From Pseudomonadota bacterium (GTDB lineage Bacteria; Pseudomonadota; Alphaproteobacteria; Reyranellales; Reyranellaceae): 6,586 nucleotides of DNA. The position numbers were made by a program, and so were the translations under genes. The notes below the pieces were generated by a model. It did not search any database, had not been told where the DNA came from, and saw nothing but the letters and a program-made list of their open reading frames with translations. Shown here piece by piece: positions 1 through 5,476 of the stretch (position 1 is the first letter of the stretch; every line of letters begins with the position of its first letter). The stretch covers positions 1 through 6,586 of the forward strand of contig JAEWIV010000045.1 in the NCBI GenBank assembly GCA_023386865.1. The letters run 5' to 3'.

Positions 1-215
1 GGGGTAGGCTGCGGCTGCGGCGTCTCGGCCGGCGGCCGCGGCAGCTCGGCTTCCATGGTGACGGCGACAACGTCGGGCGTCGTGTCGACATAGCGCAGCG
101 GGGAGACCCAGTAGAGCGCCGCCGCCACGGCCAAATGCAGCGTCGTCGTCATTGCCACGGCGACGGGCGACATGTGGTCGGAGCGCGCGTAGGAGAGGCT
201 TACTGCGTGGGCCAC
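1..215 (-). CDS. TonB/TolA-like envelope protein, N-terminal part (runs off the left edge)
   Basis: The 71 complete codons visible read leftward from a GTG at 215-213. An in-frame TAG at 230-228 closes the frame upstream. A short polar cytoplasmic stretch (residues 1-17) is followed by one hydrophobic segment (about 18-38, containing the T-L-H-L-A-V stretch) and then a Glu/Pro-rich start of a linker (R60-P-P-A-E-T-P-Q-P-Q-P). One N-terminal anchor followed by a proline-rich periplasmic spacer is the layout of TonB and TolA energy transducers, which couple the proton gradient to outer-membrane uptake or envelope integrity. The C-terminal domain that would separate the two lies outside the window. 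No good Shine-Dalgarno is seen at either the GTG or the in-frame ATG at 173-171, so the start is uncertain. The gene lies 35 bp downstream of the SH3 protein gene on the same strand, so cotranscription is possible. A different single-pass Pro-rich membrane protein cannot be excluded. Confidence 0.55.
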   Translation of the reverse strand, partial: MAHAVSLSYARSDHMSPVAVAMTTTLHLAVAAALYWVSPLRYVDTTPDVVAVTMEAELPRPPAETPQPQPT

Positions 216-250
216 GGTGACCCCGTTCTACGTTCCGCTTGCCAGGCGAG

Positions 251-787
251 CTAGTTTATTGGCTCGGACTTATAGACGCCCCACATGCCGGTGCGTTCGA
301 TCCAGCCACTGACGCCGGCCGTTCTGACGCGGCACCAGTCACCGGCGCAGGAGCGGATTTCGCCCACCACCTCGGGCTCCAGCTTGGCCACCACCTCGGC
401 CGAGGCGGCAGGCGTCTTGTGCACGGCGGCGGGCTTGCTCGGGACGATGAAGGAGCGCTTGCCGCTCAGCAGGCTCTGATGGACCCAGCCGCTCGCCCCC
501 TGCCAATCGCGGATTTTCCGCCAGTTCTCGAATTCGGCGACGATCTCGACCGGCATGCTCTTGCGCTTGAAGACCCAGTCGACCGGATAGCGCGAGCCGG
601 GGCCGGTGCGGACATTGACCTCGTCCGATCGAAGGGAGGCGAACCGGGGAATCGGCAGGCCCGATCCCTTCCTCTGCTGGGCCGCGGCCGACTTGTCCCC
701 GGCCTGAGGGGCGGCGGCGACAGGCAGGCCGACGGTCGCCAAGGCGACGAAGCTTGCCCAAAGCCGGACCGACGATCGGATTCCCAT
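251..787 (-). CDS. Secreted protein with two bacterial SH3 domains (SH3_4/DUF1058-like)
   Basis: A 178-residue protein. Residues 1-26 form a signal peptide: Arg-containing n-region, hydrophobic core W10-ASFVALATVG and an A-A-A cleavage area near 24-26, so a periplasmic location is likely. A first SH3 domain spans about 50-110, with the hallmark E-V-N-V-R-T-G-P-G (56-64) and a closing G-W-V-H (100-103). A second, more divergent copy spans about 113-168 and ends G-W-I-E (161-164). Cys147 and Cys152 are close together in the second domain and could form a disulfide after export. Bacterial SH3 domains generally bind peptidoglycan or peptides; no catalytic residues are visible, so the role here is unknown beyond likely cell-wall or protein binding. 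The start is unambiguous: ATG 787-785 has an in-frame TAG only 6 bp upstream (796-794), and there is no Shine-Dalgarno. The gene is divergent from the dehydrogenase gene and upstream of the TonB-like gene. Confidence 0.85.
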   Translation of the reverse strand: MGIRSSVRLWASFVALATVGLPVAAAPQAGDKSAAAQQRKGSGLPIPRFASLRSDEVNVRTGPGSRYPVDWVFKRKSMPVEIVAEFENWRKIRDWQGASGWVHQSLLSGKRSFIVPSKPAAVHKTPAASAEVVAKLEPEVVGEIRSCAGDWCRVRTAGVSGWIERTGMWGVYKSEPIN

Positions 788-794
788 CGACCGC

Positions 795-800
795 TATATA
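795..800 (-). promoter_or_regulatory. Candidate -10 box for the SH3 protein gene (possibly leaderless)
   Basis: TATATA on the minus strand ends 7 nt before the A of the ATG at 787. That spacing would place the transcription start at or next to the start codon, as in leaderless mRNAs, and fits the absence of a Shine-Dalgarno. No -35 at standard spacing is convincing: TTGTCG at 826-821 is 20 nt away. The assignment is inference from spacing alone. Confidence 0.3.
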
Positions 801-877
801 CCTCAAATCTTCATTATGATCGACAACCACTTGAAAGAACGTGGTTTTCGGCCGCAAGGCGGGATGCGGCCCATGGC

Positions 878-905
878 TGGACAAGGCGCGCTTTGTATTG
901 CTAAT
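878..905 (+). promoter_or_regulatory. Candidate sigma-70-type promoter for the dehydrogenase gene
   Basis: TGGACA (878-883) matches the TTGACA consensus at 5 of 6 bases. A 16-bp spacer separates it from GCTAAT (900-905), which matches TATAAT at 4 of 6. Transcription would begin near 912, giving a leader of about 31 nt before the ATG at 943. This is a by-eye match only. Confidence 0.3.
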
Positions 906-942
906 CGGGCTCAACCCCTGACACGCAGCCGGTCCATTTTAC

Positions 943-1938
943 ATGCCGACAAGTTCCAAGAAAAAGCCGCTGGTGATCGTTACCCGGAAGTTGCCGGACG
1001 CGATCGAGACCCGGCTGATGGAGCTGTTCGACACCCGGCTCAATGCCGAGGACAAGCCGCTGACCGCCGCCCAGCTCGTCGAGGCGGCCAAGACGGCCGA
1101 CGTCCTGGTGCCCACCGTGACCGACCGCATCGACAGCCGCGTCCTGTCGCAGGCCGGCCCGCGCCTGAAGCTGATCGCGTCTTTCGGCACCGGCGTCGAT
1201 CACATCGACCTGGACACCGCCCGCCAGCGCGGCATCACGGTCACCAACACCCCGGGCGTGCTGACCGAGGACACCGCCGACATGACCATGGCGCTGGTCC
1301 TGGCGACGGCGCGGCGCATGGGCGAAGGCGAGCGCATCGTGCGCGCCAGCCAATGGACGGGCTGGAGCCCGACGGCGATGCTGGGCGCGCGCCTGCTCGG
1401 CAAGCGCATGGGCATCGTCGGCATGGGCCGCATCGGCCAGGCCGTGGCGCGGCGCGCGCGTGGCTTCGGGCTTGCCATCCACTATCACAACCGCAAGCGC
1501 GTCCATCCCGAGATCGAGCGCGAGCTCGAGGCGACCTACTGGGAAAGCCTCGACCAGATGCTGGCGCGCATGGACATCGTGTCGATCAACTGCCCGCACA
1601 CGCCCGCGACCTTCCATCTGCTGTCGGCGCGTCGGCTGAAGCTGATGAAGCACACCGCCATCATCGTCAACACCGCGCGCGGCGAGGTGATCGACGAGAA
1701 CGCGCTGGTGCGCATGCTGAAGGCGGGCGAGCTCGCCGGCGCCGGCCTCGACGTCTACGAGCACGAGCCGCAGATCAATCCCAAGCTGCTCGAGCTCGAA
1801 CGGGTCGTGCTGCTGCCGCACATGGGCTCGGCGACGTTGGAAGGCCGCATCGACATGGGCGAGAAGGTGCTGATCAACATCAAGACCTTCGCCGACGGCC
1901 ACAAGCCGCCGGACCGGGTGCTGGCGACGATGTTCTGA
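943..1938 (+). CDS. D-isomer-specific 2-hydroxyacid dehydrogenase (glyoxylate/hydroxypyruvate reductase type)
   Basis: A 331-residue enzyme of usual family length that should interconvert a 2-keto acid and a D-2-hydroxy acid (glyoxylate/glycolate or hydroxypyruvate/D-glycerate are the likely pairs) with NAD(P)H in the cytoplasm. The N-terminal catalytic half contains the conserved F81-G-T-G-V-D-H-I-D. The Rossmann motif G160-M-G-R-I-G sits in the nucleotide-binding domain. The catalytic triad is present: Arg246 in N-T-A-R-G-E, Glu275 in H-E-P and His293 in L-P-H-M-G-S. The residues after the second Rossmann strand are Y-H-N-R (181-184) rather than an acidic residue, which suggests NADPH preference (inference). 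An in-frame TGA at 919-921 leaves ATG 943 as the only reasonable start, and the first beta strand (P9-L-V-I-V-T) begins right after it. No clear Shine-Dalgarno precedes it. The gene is convergent with the BrkB-type gene, 32 bp from its stop. Exact substrate is not decidable from sequence. Confidence 0.93.
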   Translation: MPTSSKKKPLVIVTRKLPDAIETRLMELFDTRLNAEDKPLTAAQLVEAAKTADVLVPTVTDRIDSRVLSQAGPRLKLIASFGTGVDHIDLDTARQRGITVTNTPGVLTEDTADMTMALVLATARRMGEGERIVRASQWTGWSPTAMLGARLLGKRMGIVGMGRIGQAVARRARGFGLAIHYHNRKRVHPEIERELEATYWESLDQMLARMDIVSINCPHTPATFHLLSARRLKLMKHTAIIVNTARGEVIDENALVRMLKAGELAGAGLDVYEHEPQINPKLLELERVVLLPHMGSATLEGRIDMGEKVLINIKTFADGHKPPDRVLATMF

Positions 1939-1970
1939 AGCGCGCGCACCGTGCAGAAGAGACCAGAACT

Positions 1971-2873
1971 CTAAAGATCCCCCTCCACCATCTCGCGGCG
2001 GCGGTCCTGGATCAGCACGTCGCGTGTCGAGCGGCCGATCTGGGCGCCGAGCAGGATGGTGAGCGATGTCCAGTACATCCATACCATTATCGCGGCGAAG
2101 CCCGCCGTCGCGCCGAACGCCGAGGTGAGCTGCGTCACCTCGAAGTAGTAGACCAGCGCGCGGTTGCCCGCGGCGAACAGCAGCGCGTTCACGGCGCCGC
2201 CGATCAGCGCATAGCGCCACCGCACGCTGCCGCTCGGCAGCCACCTGTAGATCAGGGTGAAGAAGCCCGACAGCAGGCCGTAGTGCATGAACACGGAGAT
2301 GGCCGGCCCGATCCACACGCCGAGCACCGGAAACTTCTCGAGCACGCCGGCATAGGCGGAGGTGAGCACGCTGGCCAGGATGACCGCGATCAGCAGCAGA
2401 CCGAGGATCACCATCATCGCCAGTGCCAGCAACCGCGACTGCAGCGTCGCCAGCACCGGCTGGAAGGGGCTCACCGGGTGCAGCACATGGATGGCGGGCG
2501 TGCTCCAGATGGCGTTGATGCTGTCGTCGAGCTCGACGAAGACGCGGCTGCCCGTATAGACCAGCACGAGCGCACCGATGATGGCGGCGCTGCCGCCGCC
2601 CCTGAACAGCTCCTGCGAGGCATAGCGCTTGATGCCCTGAAGCTGGTCCGGCTGCAGCACCGTGCCGAGCACCTCGAACACCGCTTCCTGCGCCATCAGC
2701 CGCCCGACGATCGGCTCGGCGATGGCGATGCTGAAGATCATGATCGGGCCGATCGCGAACATGGTGTAGAAGGCCATGGCCGCGGCCGACGTCGACAGCC
2801 GGTTGGTGAAGAACCCCAGGCCGACCGAATAGGCGATGTTCCAGAGCGTACGCGGCAGGGAAAATGGGGTCAT
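1971..2873 (-). CDS. YihY/virulence factor BrkB family inner-membrane protein
   Basis: A 300-residue integral membrane protein with about six hydrophobic segments (roughly 29-52, 95-112, 147-170, 185-209, 220-238, 253-278). Family signatures are visible: the A-M-A-F-Y-T-M-F-A-I-G-P stretch in the first helix (32-43), Y209-R-W-L-P-S-G-S-V-R-W-R between helices four and five, and the A-G-F-A-A-I-M-V-W-M-Y-W run leading to L-L-G-A-Q-I in the last helix. The C-terminal tail is charged (R-D-V-L-I-Q-D-R-R-R-E) and probably cytoplasmic. The biochemical function of this family is not settled; the old 'ribonuclease BN' label for YihY is known to be wrong. The ATG lies 3 bp after the stop of the acyltransferase gene and has no independent Shine-Dalgarno, so translation is probably coupled. 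It is the last gene of the three-gene leftward membrane operon. Confidence 0.92.
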   Translation of the reverse strand: MTPFSLPRTLWNIAYSVGLGFFTNRLSTSAAAMAFYTMFAIGPIMIFSIAIAEPIVGRLMAQEAVFEVLGTVLQPDQLQGIKRYASQELFRGGGSAAIIGALVLVYTGSRVFVELDDSINAIWSTPAIHVLHPVSPFQPVLATLQSRLLALAMMVILGLLLIAVILASVLTSAYAGVLEKFPVLGVWIGPAISVFMHYGLLSGFFTLIYRWLPSGSVRWRYALIGGAVNALLFAAGNRALVYYFEVTQLTSAFGATAGFAAIMVWMYWTSLTILLGAQIGRSTRDVLIQDRRREMVEGDL

Positions 2874-2876
2874 TCG

Positions 2877-4295
2877 TCAGCGCAGATGGGCGATGGCGTT
2901 GGCATAGTAAGCGAGAACGGGCCGCTCGGTTGCGACCGCCGCGAACAGGCCCGCTTCCGGCTCCTCGACCAGATGGCGCAGCTCCAGCATGCGCAGCCCG
3001 ACGTCGAAGGCATAGTCCCTGTCGCCGCGCGGCAGGTAGAGCTTGGCGCCGCGACCCTCGAAATGGGCCATCAGGTCGGCGGCGCGCACCTTCAGCTCCA
3101 GCTCGTCCAGCGGCTCACCCGCCTCCAGCAGCACGGTGGCGATCAGCGAGACCGGCAGCACCGGCACCAGGCGGGCGATGTCGGCCATCACATCCCCGGC
3201 CAGCCGGCCGATGATTTCGAAGCGCTGGTCCTTGTCGAGGTGGCGCAAGTCGCCGGCCGACGCCGCGGCATTGCGGGCGAGCCAGTCGCGGGCGGAGATC
3301 AGCCCGCCGAAATTCACGCAGGCATAGCCGAAGCGGTACCAGCGGCCGCGCAGCATAAGGCCGAGCTGGCCGAGCCAGAAGCCGAGCGCGGTGCGCGCGG
3401 CGAAGAGCGCGCTGCGTCGCGGCAGCTCCCTGTCGAGCGAGCGCAGCAAGGTGCGGTCCTCGAGCACGCGGTCGTAGTTCAATGCCACCGGCACGAAGAC
3501 GATGTCGTGGCCGCCCTTGGGATCGAACGATTTCAGCATGTAGTCGAACAGCCCGAGCCTGGGCTCGCGCAGCCGGCCGTCGCGCGACAGGCCGCCCTCT
3601 GGGTACATCGCCTGGGCAACGCCGGCCTCGGTCGCCATGTGCACATAGCGCTCCAGCACGCGGCGATAGATCGGGTTGTTGGAGTTGCGGCGCACGAAGT
3701 AGGCGCCCATCGAGCGGATGAGCTGCTGCAGCGGCCAGATGCGCGCCCATTCGCCGACGGCGTAGCTCAGCGCCGTGCGCTCGGCCGCCAGGAAGGCCAC
3801 CAGCACGTAGTCCATGTTGCTGCGGTGGTTCATGACGAACACGACCGTGGTCCCGGGCGACACGCCCGCCAAGGTGCGTTCGTCGGCGAAGCCCAGCCGC
3901 ACGCGATAGAGGAAGCGGGCGACGGTTCGGGCGATCGAGTAGCCCAGCCTGAAGTAGATGTAGGCGTTGAACGTCGGCACGATCTCACGCGCATAACGGC
4001 GGACCTCGGCCATCGCCACCTCGCGCGGCAGGTTGTTGGCGCGGGCATGGTCGTTGGCAGCGGCGACCACCTGCGGGTCGTAGACCAGGCGATCGATCAA
4101 CACCTGCCGCTTGGTGAGCTGAAACGGCTTTATCTCGACCGCCAGCCGCTGGTTGACCCGGTCGATCAGCCGGTTGAGGCGGCGGCGCAGGAACCAGCGG
4201 CCGCTCGGGATCAACAGCCGGTCGAGCAGCGACCAGGCGGCGAAGAGGGCGATCGCGGCGAACAGCCAGAGCGGAACGGTGACCGGCTCGCCCAT
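2877..4295 (-). CDS. plsB: Short PlsB-like glycerol-3-phosphate acyltransferase
   Basis: A 472-residue protein with one hydrophobic anchor (about 7-24) and the four acyltransferase blocks in order. Block I is N156-H-R-S-N-M-D with catalytic His157 and Asp162; block II is G197-A-Y-F-V-R-R; block III is Y231-P-E-G-G-L-S-R; block IV is F267-V-P-V. The surrounding residues (H-R-S-x-M-D-Y, G-A-x-F-x-R-R, E-G-G-x-S-R-x-G-R-L) resemble E. coli PlsB more than PlsC, so acylation of glycerol-3-phosphate, the first step of phospholipid synthesis at the inner membrane, is the best guess. E. coli PlsB is about 807 residues; this is a compact form. Position 236 is Leu where E. coli has Arg in E-G-G-R-S-R. 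The frame stays open upstream to 4490 inside the MAPEG gene, but ATG 4295 is preferred because it follows the MAPEG stop by 20 bp and leads into the anchor. The ribosome site is weak (AAGG 3 nt upstream). A lysophosphatidate or other acyl acceptor remains possible. Confidence 0.85.
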   Translation of the reverse strand: MGEPVTVPLWLFAAIALFAAWSLLDRLLIPSGRWFLRRRLNRLIDRVNQRLAVEIKPFQLTKRQVLIDRLVYDPQVVAAANDHARANNLPREVAMAEVRRYAREIVPTFNAYIYFRLGYSIARTVARFLYRVRLGFADERTLAGVSPGTTVVFVMNHRSNMDYVLVAFLAAERTALSYAVGEWARIWPLQQLIRSMGAYFVRRNSNNPIYRRVLERYVHMATEAGVAQAMYPEGGLSRDGRLREPRLGLFDYMLKSFDPKGGHDIVFVPVALNYDRVLEDRTLLRSLDRELPRRSALFAARTALGFWLGQLGLMLRGRWYRFGYACVNFGGLISARDWLARNAAASAGDLRHLDKDQRFEIIGRLAGDVMADIARLVPVLPVSLIATVLLEAGEPLDELELKVRAADLMAHFEGRGAKLYLPRGDRDYAFDVGLRMLELRHLVEEPEAGLFAAVATERPVLAYYANAIAHLR

Positions 4296-4315
4296 CGCCT
4301 TGCGCGTCCGGCTGG

Positions 4316-4702
4316 TCAGTACTGCTTCAGGGTGAAGCCCGCATAGACGCACATCGCCGAGGCGACCGCGAGAACGACCGTGGTGCCGCCCGCTCCGATC
4401 GGGCGGCCGAGCGGAACGAAGCCCAGCAGGCCTCCGGCATGCAGCGCGCGCGACAGCAGCAGGACCAGGGACATGATCGCGACCGGCCAATAGCCAAAGA
4501 AGTCGCTGGCGACGTAGATCAGCACGAGGCAGAGCGGCACGTACTCCATGAAGTTGCCGTGTGCGCGGATCGCCACAAGCATGTCGGGATCGCCGCCGTC
4601 ACCGAGGTAGATCTTCTTCTGCATGCGCAGGCGGCCGACGCTCACCGTCAGGGAAACGGCAAGCAGCCCGAGCAACCCTGCGCAGACGAAAAACACGGGC
4701 AT
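4316..4702 (-). CDS. MAPEG family membrane protein, YecN-like
   Basis: A 128-residue protein with four hydrophobic segments (about 4-22, 53-70, 72-88, 105-124), the size and topology of MAPEG proteins (membrane-associated proteins in eicosanoid and glutathione metabolism). The loop after helix one carries the family signature R46-A-H-G-N-x-x-E-Y with Arg46, His48, Asn50, Glu53 and Tyr54, and L83-S-R-A-L-H-A-G appears before the last helix. The G-D-G-G (35-38) and R-x-R-M-Q stretches resemble E. coli YecN. Eukaryotic members conjugate or reduce lipid peroxides with glutathione; the bacterial YecN branch has no proven activity. The frame is open further upstream, but the start at 4702 is fixed by a strong Shine-Dalgarno and by the first helix beginning at residue 4. 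It is the first gene of the leftward operon with the PlsB-like and BrkB-like genes. Confidence 0.88.
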   Translation of the reverse strand: MPVFFVCAGLLGLLAVSLTVSVGRLRMQKKIYLGDGGDPDMLVAIRAHGNFMEYVPLCLVLIYVASDFFGYWPVAIMSLVLLLSRALHAGGLLGFVPLGRPIGAGGTTVVLAVASAMCVYAGFTLKQY

Positions 4703-4710
4703 CCAGCGGT

Positions 4711-4718
4711 CTCCCCTC
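4711..4718 (-). promoter_or_regulatory. Ribosome binding site of the MAPEG gene
   Basis: GAGGGGAG on the minus strand lies 8 nt before the ATG at 4702. It is one of the two strong Shine-Dalgarno sequences in the window and decides this start over upstream in-frame codons. Confidence 0.75.
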
Positions 4719-4729
4719 GATTCGGCGGC

Positions 4730-4757
4730 ATTGTATGGCCATATTGCGCAGGGCCAA
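4730..4757 (-). promoter_or_regulatory. Candidate promoter of the MAPEG-plsB-brkB operon
   Basis: On the minus strand TTGGCC (4757-4752) matches the -35 consensus at 4 of 6. A 16-bp spacer leads to TACAAT (4735-4730), which matches TATAAT at 5 of 6. Transcription would start near 4723, just upstream of the ribosome site at 4718-4711. A perfect palindrome, TATGGCCATA (4734-4743), overlaps the -10 box and the spacer and could be an operator. Not tested by any matrix search. Confidence 0.4.
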
Positions 4758-4760
4758 AGC

Positions 4761-4768
4761 AAGGGGAG
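4761..4768 (+). promoter_or_regulatory. Ribosome binding site of msrA
   Basis: AAGGGGAG lies 7 nt before the ATG at 4776 and decides that start; the frame itself is open back to 4623, inside the divergent MAPEG gene. No convincing rightward -35/-10 pair was found: CATATT (4740-4745) is a possible -10 without a good partner. Confidence 0.75.
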
Positions 4769-4775
4769 CCGCGCC

Positions 4776-5441
4776 ATGTGGCAGATTCTGCGCAAGAAAG
4801 CCGAAATGCCGACCGCCGACCGGGCCTTGCCGGGACGCTCCGCGGCCGCCTTTCCCGTGCCCGCCACGCACTTCGTCAATGGCAACCGCATCCAGCCGCC
4901 GTTTCCGGCCGGCCTGGAGATGGCGATGGTCGGCATGGGCTGCTTCTGGGGAGCGGAGCGCATGTTCTGGGAGGCGCCGGGCGTCCACGCGACGGCCGTC
5001 GGCTATGCCGCCGGCTTCACGCCCCATCCGACCTACGAGGAAGTCTGCTCGGGCTATACCGGCCACAACGAGGTGGTGATGGTGTGGTTCGATCCGAGGA
5101 AGACGTCGTACGATGCGATGCTGAAGGTGTTCTGGGAGAACCATGACCCGACCCAGGGCATGCGCCAGGGCAACGATGTCGGCACGCAGTACCGTTCGGG
5201 CATCTACGCGTTCTCGGCCGACCAGAAGGCCAAGGCCGAGGCGTCGCGCGACGTCTTCCAGCGCGAGCTCGCGAGGAAGCGCTACGGCGCCATCACCACC
5301 GAGATCCTGGACGCGCCGACCTTTTACTACGCCGAGGACTATCACCAGCAGTATCTCGCCAAGAACCCCGGCGGCTATTGCGGCTTGGGCGGCACCGGGG
5401 TGAGCTGCCCGATCGGGACGGGCGTGCAGGCGGCTGAATAG
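4776..5441 (+). CDS. msrA: Peptide-methionine (S)-S-oxide reductase MsrA
   Basis: A 221-residue enzyme that reduces the S epimer of methionine sulfoxide, free or in proteins, using thioredoxin; it acts in the cytoplasm as oxidative-damage repair. The catalytic Cys56 sits in G-C-F-W-G (55-59). The other active-site residues line up with E. coli MsrA at a constant offset of five: Glu99 in G-H-N-E, Asp134 in G-N-D-V-G-T-Q-Y and Tyr139. The N-terminal extension with A-L-P-G-R and the E-N-H-D-P-T-Q-G-M-R-Q-G-N-D stretch are also E. coli-like (212 residues there). Two C-terminal cysteines, Cys202 in G-Y-C-G-L-G-G and Cys211 in V-S-C-P, are the probable resolving cysteines; the second is one residue further along than in E. 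coli. There is no signal peptide and no fused MsrB. The gene is divergent from the MAPEG operon across 73 bp and convergent with the PLP enzyme. Confidence 0.97.
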   Translation: MWQILRKKAEMPTADRALPGRSAAAFPVPATHFVNGNRIQPPFPAGLEMAMVGMGCFWGAERMFWEAPGVHATAVGYAAGFTPHPTYEEVCSGYTGHNEVVMVWFDPRKTSYDAMLKVFWENHDPTQGMRQGNDVGTQYRSGIYAFSADQKAKAEASRDVFQRELARKRYGAITTEILDAPTFYYAEDYHQQYLAKNPGGYCGLGGTGVSCPIGTGVQAAE

Positions 5442-5476
5442 TCCTTAGCGGGACGCGTCGATTCCAGCCGGACAAC

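Larger units (their letters stand above)
788..942. promoter_or_regulatory. Divergent intergenic region between the SH3 gene and the dehydrogenase gene
   Basis: This 155-bp stretch separates two divergent starts and must hold control sites for both. It is visibly more A/T-rich around 795-850 than the flanking genes. It contains TATATA at 795-800, an interrupted inverted repeat with arms AACCAC (825-830) and GTGGTT (841-846), and a rightward promoter candidate at 878-905. An open frame runs through it to the right, but neither its start nor its composition suggests a small gene. Confidence 0.6.

Noticed and set aside
239..904. A rightward open frame opposite the SH3 protein gene.
   Set aside because: The leftward product has a signal peptide and two SH3 domains; the rightward one is a Gly/Arg/His-rich shadow.
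1939..1970. Possible bidirectional terminator between the convergent dehydrogenase and brkB stops.
   Set aside because: Only a GCAC/GTGC arm pair with a one-base loop is present, and no T-run follows on either strand.
901..2316. A leftward open frame of 471 codons opposite the dehydrogenase gene.
   Set aside because: The dehydrogenase has a complete catalytic triad and Rossmann motif; the opposite frame gives Arg/Ala/His-rich sequence with no recognisable domain and would overlap the brkB gene.
816..4346. A very long rightward open frame (1176 codons) running through the dehydrogenase gene and antisense to the BrkB and PlsB genes.
   Set aside because: Its product is a low-quality Arg/His/Gly/Gln/Asp-rich string without domains. 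Against brkB and plsB it lies in the frame where antisense stops would need the sense codons TTA, CTA or TCA, which high-GC genes avoid. Both sense genes share one frame because only 3 bp separate them, so the shadow is unusually long.
4296..4490. An upstream extension of the PlsB-like protein by 65 residues.
   Set aside because: It would overlap the MAPEG gene for most of its length, and the extra residues are Arg/Pro/Gly-rich shadow sequence. The ATG at 4295 directly precedes the membrane anchor.
4703..4963. An upstream extension of the MAPEG protein by 87 residues, antisense to the start of msrA.
   Set aside because: The strong Shine-Dalgarno at 4718-4711 and the MAPEG-sized product from 4702 argue for the shorter form; the extension has no family similarity.
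5442..5476. Possible terminator between the convergent msrA and PLP-enzyme stops (GTCC 5442-5445 with GGAC 5452-5455).
   Set aside because: A four-base stem without a following T-run is too weak for an intrinsic terminator. The GACGCGTC palindrome next to it is a short GC-rich chance match.
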